From positions 806,001 through 870,000 of the forward strand of contig JBAJFE010000023.1 in the NCBI GenBank assembly GCA_037903355.1: a stretch of 64,000 nucleotides of DNA, written 5' to 3'. How positions within the stretch are numbered: position 1 is the stretch's first letter; each line of letters starts with the position of its first letter. A program made the position numbers and the translations under genes. Under the pieces are notes generated by a model. It saw only the letters and a list, made by a program, of their open reading frames with translations. It was not told the origin of the DNA and ran no database searches. This DNA comes from Trichuris trichiura. Its lineage: Eukaryota; Nematoda; Enoplea; Trichinellida; Trichuridae. Shown here piece by piece: positions 59,766-64,000 of the stretch.

Positions 59766-62373
59766 CCGAAAGAAGTTGTCCCACGTCAGCGTTGTCGCGC
59801 AGAATTTTTCGCGTATGTGCGCTATCTGTCGCCATCGTTCCACAAAATTGGACACGAACGGCCTGGCGGAGCCGGCCTTTTGTCCATTCCATATACGGGC
59901 GGACAAGTCGGCTCGTACGGCCATTTGTCGACATATGACCGGCGCCAAGTTGTCGCTTACTTGAACCTCCTTCAAGGCCAACCATTTTGCCACCTAAAAA
60001 GGAAAAAAAACTATCGTCCAAGTTGGGATATGTTTTGCCGCGCGCGCGCTTACTTCGTCCTTAGCTTTCAACGAGATGAGCAGCGTTGAACAGTCGACCG
60101 GACGAACAACAATGGCAACGGACGAAAATTGACCGGATATTGTACCTATGCTGTAGTCGTAATTGCCTTCGTTGAATACAATGCAAACATAGTTGTTGCC
60201 AATGTGCAATTTCTTTTGGGCGCACGACGGGTCGCCAACTCGATTCGGCATCATTGTAGCAACGTGAAAGACGATCTGTTCGAACGGCTCCTTCCACGAA
60301 TAAGTGTGACTGCCGTCACGACCGGTTGTATCCAAACCGCCCAAATACCTTTTGCCCGTTGTAGCTTCTTCACCGTCGTCTAATGGGACCAAGTTGCCCA
60401 GACAATTCAAAAAACGCTTGTATCTCTCGCTACCGTCCGCGTTGGCTAAAATTTCGCTCTCCGATACCTGATTGGGTGCTACGTAGACAACGCCCACTTT
60501 GTGGGTGTCAAATTCGGGGATCAAATCCAAGTTCTTCAATGCTCGAGCAAACTCTTCGCTATCGACGAACGGAAACACCGGTCTGTCATCGCACGGATTC
60601 GTCAAGTGGCCAAGTATGCAATCGCCAAAAAGCTCAATCAAAGCGGACGTTCCGTCCGGGCGCCATTCGCCTTCTGAGGGAAATTTCAAATTCATCCTCG
60701 TAGACGACTTATCATCACCTTCGCCGTAACCGCTTTGTCGTTTAGCTGCCGCAGTTGAACCATTCGAAAGCGTTTCCGTCCAATTGGCGAAAAGTTGCGA
60801 CGCGATGCTGGCGCCATCTGCCGAACGGAACCGCCATACCTTCTTTTCCGAACAATTTCTTACCACCAATTCAAAATGACCAACGAGGTACGGCGGTTGC
60901 AATGACGACGACTCGTCGACGCGGTCAACTTGACCATTGGATACATCGAGCTTCTTCTTAGGCTCATCTCCTTCTTTGGTCAAGTAAAGGGTGTCCGAAA
61001 TGAATGCGTCATCTTTTGACGTCACCTTTGCTTCATGAATTTTCTTTTCTAGGCACCCAACGGATAGATGGCGCTGTCGTCGCCTTTGTCGTCTTGCCGG
61101 CGGAGTAACTAGACCCAATGGATTTTTGACTACGCGATGACCGCGGATGCTTTGCGGAAGGCTGTTCGGACAAAGCAACGAGATGGACACTATACGACTT
61201 TCGATGCACCAATGGACAGTGCCCAATCGACTGAAGCTTTCAAGCTTTGCTGCCAACGAGTCGCAAGCGTCTAACGCGGGTGGAACGTAGGAACAATGGA
61301 AAAGCAACGAGCTTACGGTGATCAGTATTTCGAAGAACAAAGTACGCAAATCTGAGGTAGACGATTGAAAATTTCGCCCGCCGCCGCCGACGCCGCACTC
61401 CGGTAAGGCCATTGAGCGCAATTTGGCCAGCACGCTATTGGCCAACGATGGTCTCATGGACGGCGGAGCGCTGCTGAACCAACTGAGCAAAGCCCGAAAA
61501 GCTCGGGCGACGATAAAGCTGGTAAAACGGAATGGATTCAAGCATATGCAGGCGATGGTTAAAACGCGCTTGAACTGTTTGGCCGTAAACCGTTGCGTCA
61601 ACATTGGCGTAATGCGCAACTGGCAAAGCAACTCCAGCACGCATATGGCCATCGTTGGCGAATATGGCAATTCGTAAAGTTGCGAGATCAATTTTGCCGC
61701 CATTGGAAGAACGACGCGCGGTATACGCACGAAACAATGCGTAACGGCCATCAAAGCTTGTATGGACTTTGGACTTTTGATGCCGCTTTGAATGGCCACC
61801 GCCATTCTGCGCAACGCGTTGGCGGACAAGAATTCCGCGTACGCCAACAGTTCACCGAATATGGGATAGACGAGCTCGTTCAATTCGCTGCTTGTCGAGC
61901 AGGCGTCCAACGTGCCGGACGGAAGAAGAGTTGCAGCCGTTCTGACCCCATCGTCAACCAATCTAAGCAATTCGACGCACAATTGTTCGACGCCTTCACT
62001 GTAGGTGAGCATCAGCGGTCTGCTGCGTAGAAATGGGCCCAAATTGGAAAGGAGCCGCTTGAGGGCGGGTCGGTAGCGCTCCTTGCGTACGCAGTCGACC
62101 AGAACGGGCCAAATGCTTTGAACGGAAAATTGTTGACAAACGTCCGTCAACCCTTTGCAGCGCGTCGTTGAGCCGTCCGCCTCGGCGGCGTTATTGTACT
62201 CGGTCAATTCGCGGGAGACGAGCTCCTCGCAAACTATGTGCGCGTTGACCAGCAGCTTTTCCGTACCATTTTCAACGTAGGCCAAACGATTGCTTATCGG
62301 ATGAGCTCGCAAACTGAGCAAAAATTTTATCACCAAAACGCGACAGTCGCCAAAAGGTATTTCCGTCAGCCCG
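59763..62373 (-). CDS. TSC2: Tuberin (TSC2), C-terminal 849 residues, 5-prime partial
   Basis: GTPase-activating subunit of the TSC complex, which restrains Rheb and so mTORC1. Two exons (minus): 62373-60054 and 59993-59763, with a 60-bp GT/AG intron. The first begins in phase 1 after TTTGCAG, so more exons lie upstream, beyond the local tandem repeat. The first 320 residues (GLTEIPFGDCRVLVIKFLL, VEQLCVELLRLV, PTMAICVLELLCQL) align with the helical tuberin domain. The C-terminal third is the Rap/Rheb GAP domain: VGVVYVAPNQVSESEILAN, RYLGGLDTTGRDGSHTYSWK, FHVATMMP, then KKLHIGNNYV carrying the catalytic Asn thumb (codon 60197-60195). It closes with VICRQMAVRADL and FVERWRQIAHIREKF, as in tuberin after the GAP fold. 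The KRHLGN motif of human TSC2 is KLHIGN here. RALGAPB and RapGAPs were considered, but the C-terminal block and the tuberin domain favour TSC2. Confidence 0.92.
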
Positions 62374-62864
62374 CTGCAAATTAAACGAATATGACTGGTT
62401 TTTAAAACAGAGAAAATGCGTTACCCACAGTTAGGCACCACTTTTTTAAGACTAGTACTGCTACCACAAATAATAAATAATAACAGAAAGATAATGCCAA
62501 CATTTCGATTATGCAAATTATCGTCGGAAGTTCGGTCCATTTCGCGTCTTTAATTTTTAAATTAAAAACCTTCAAAGGAAAATTTTTCTTACTGCCCCCA
62601 TTTCGCGTACAATCGAACATTGACACGGAGAGAGACACTTCTTACAAAAAAAAGTCATTCAAAAAAGTAATTCAAAAAGAAAAACTTTTCGGAATTCGTC
62701 AAAGGCAATTCAGAGAAGGAAATGAATGAAAAAGATACACTCAACCGATAAGGCGACTTGGGCGTACGCAGCAGAGATGAGAGATTAGGAATAAGATAAG
62801 ACGAAAGGTGAAAAGGAAACGTTTCGTTGGCTGACAATCGCTAAGCCACTCGCGAAGAAAAACA
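62374..62864. other. Upstream TSC2 intron or flank, no exon recognised
   Basis: The TSC2 exon at 62373 is preceded on the minus strand by a TTTGCAG acceptor. I could not find the preceding exon between here and the window edge. The DNA is AT-rich with short frames, and the missing N-terminal exons probably lie outside the window. Confidence 0.45.
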
Positions 62865-63805
62865 AACGAACATCCATTGAAGCTACAAACGCGTCGACTT
62901 CGTTCATTAATGCTAATAGTTGTTTCATTGAACGAAAAGAATGAATGAACCACGCGCGTGCCAAACTGTTTTGCATATGTTGGCACTTTCAATGACTACT
63001 CGTCGTCAGTCTTTTACAGTAAGCAAACAGGAAAAAGCCAATCCAAACTCAATGAAAATTACTTTTCCTCACACCTGAATGGTCGTTGTCATTTTGCGTA
63101 AGCAAACGATGAATGACTAACAGGAATAAATGAATGGCTTAAAGAATCTAAGAAAAAAAGGTTCGCGCTTCGAGTAAAGAGACGAGCGGCTTCATTGAAG
63201 CTACAGACGCGTCGACTTCGTTCATTAATGCAAATAGTTGTTTCATTGAACCAAAAGAATGAATGAACCACGCGCGTGCCAAACTGTTTTGCATATGTTG
63301 GCACTTTCAACGACTACTCATCGTCCGTCTTTTGTTGTAAGCAAACAGGAAATAGCCGATCCAAACTCAATGAAAATTATTTTTCCCGACACCTGAATGG
63401 TCGTTGTTATTTTGGGTAAGCAAACCATGAATGACTAACAGGAATAAATGAATGACTTAAGAATCTAAGAAAAAAAGGTTCGCGCTTCGAGTAAAGAGAC
63501 GAGCGGCTTCATTGAAGCTACAAACGCGTCGACTTAGTTCATTAATGCTAATAGTTGTTTCATTGAACCAAAAGAATGAATGAACTACGCGCGTGCCAAA
63601 CTGTTTTGCATATGTTGGCACTTTCGATGACTACTCATCGTCCCTCTTTTGTAGTAAGCAGACGGGGAAAAAACAGCCAAAACTCAATGAAAGCTATTCT
63701 TCTTGATTCCTGAATGGTCATTGTCATTTTGAGTAAGCAAACGATGAATGACTTAAGAATCTAAGAAAAAAAGGTTAGCGCTTCGAGTAAAGAGACGAGC
63801 AGCTT
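62865..63805. repeat. Three-copy tandem repeat, about 317-bp unit
   Basis: The word CATTGAAGCTACA begins units near 62873, 63192 and 63509 (periods 318 and 317). Each unit contains CGCGTCGACTT, AGAATGAATGAAC, GCATATGTTGGCACTTTC and TGAATGGTCGTTGTCATTTT or close variants. The third unit ends near 63805 with AAAGAGACGAGCAGC. The copies differ by substitutions and a short deletion in unit 3. It is non-coding and lies in or before an upstream TSC2 intron. Confidence 0.92.
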
Positions 63806-64000
63806 AATAGTTGGACTTGGACGCCAAAGTGCCACGCCCTTTTACGATTTTGAAAATGGAAGCGTATATAAGACAAAAAAAAATCAAAAGTTCGAACGTA
63901 CGCGAATTAGAGCGCCGATTAACGTCGCTAGTAAGCGCCCATTGAACTCTACGATTATTTAAATTTATCTTAGCGCCTTGCAGGTACGCTTTTGTTCATT
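63806..64000. other. Right edge, no gene recognised
   Basis: AT-rich end of the window. TTGCAGGTAC at about 63979-63988 could be an exon edge, but no frame could be tied to TSC2. Confidence 0.3.

Noticed and set aside
59763..62373. RALGAPB or a RapGAP/SIPA protein instead of TSC2
   Set aside because: The GAP domain alone would allow it, but the region before it aligns with the tuberin domain and the residues after it (ICRQM...WRQIAHIR) match the tuberin C-terminal block.
62865..63805. CRISPR array
   Set aside because: The repeats are about 317 bp and contiguous, with no short repeat-spacer alternation, and the genome is eukaryotic.

Overview
The window looks like a piece of a nematode nuclear genome. 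Three things point there: eukaryotic genes whose short introns have GT/AG borders; interspersed runs of TTAGGC (GCCTAA on the other strand), which is the nematode telomere hexamer; and a two-domain galectin with the same length and domain order as nematode LEC-1. It also holds a tuberin (TSC2) gene, which Caenorhabditis elegans is known to lack, so a lineage far from Caenorhabditis is likely. The species is not identifiable from sequence alone. By eye the DNA is slightly AT-rich, with islands rich in CpG and (CG)n around 2-3 kb and 21-25 kb.

Genes are sparse. From left to right: a single-exon RASL10-like small GTPase (5.3-6.2 kb, minus); a tandem-repeat galectin (19.7-22.7 kb, minus, seven exons rebuilt here); an internally deleted Tigger/pogo transposase ORF (39.1-40.0 kb, plus); then a compact cluster at 49-64 kb. 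The cluster holds mitochondrial dihydroorotate dehydrogenase (plus), katanin p60 (minus, ten exons, with an apparent one-base frameshift in the Walker B region), a tail-anchored MSP-domain protein (plus), and the C-terminal part of TSC2 (minus, running off the right edge). These genes serve unrelated housekeeping roles: pyrimidine synthesis, microtubule severing, ER contact sites and mTORC1 control.

Most of the rest is repeat. A foldback (MITE-like) family of about 170-180 bp recurs at least eight times, bounded on one side by an AACCTGCATTT box and on the other by a TACTGTAAG box, with telomere-like CCTAAGCC in its arms. A related array sits at 8.7-10.2 kb. The 30-48 kb stretch is a nest of insertions. 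A 5.4 kb unit is present twice (32.9-38.3 and 42.3-47.9 kb). A 0.8 kb repeat is present intact at 29.9 kb and split at 38.3-40.9 kb by a Tigger element with a TA duplication. A long-armed foldback element at 40.9-42.2 kb is itself split by a 792 bp hAT-like element with a perfect 8 bp target duplication.

Long parts of 0-5, 6.4-8.2, 10.7-19.6 and 23-30 kb show no gene I can support. Small ORFs there are listed only where something specific argues for them.
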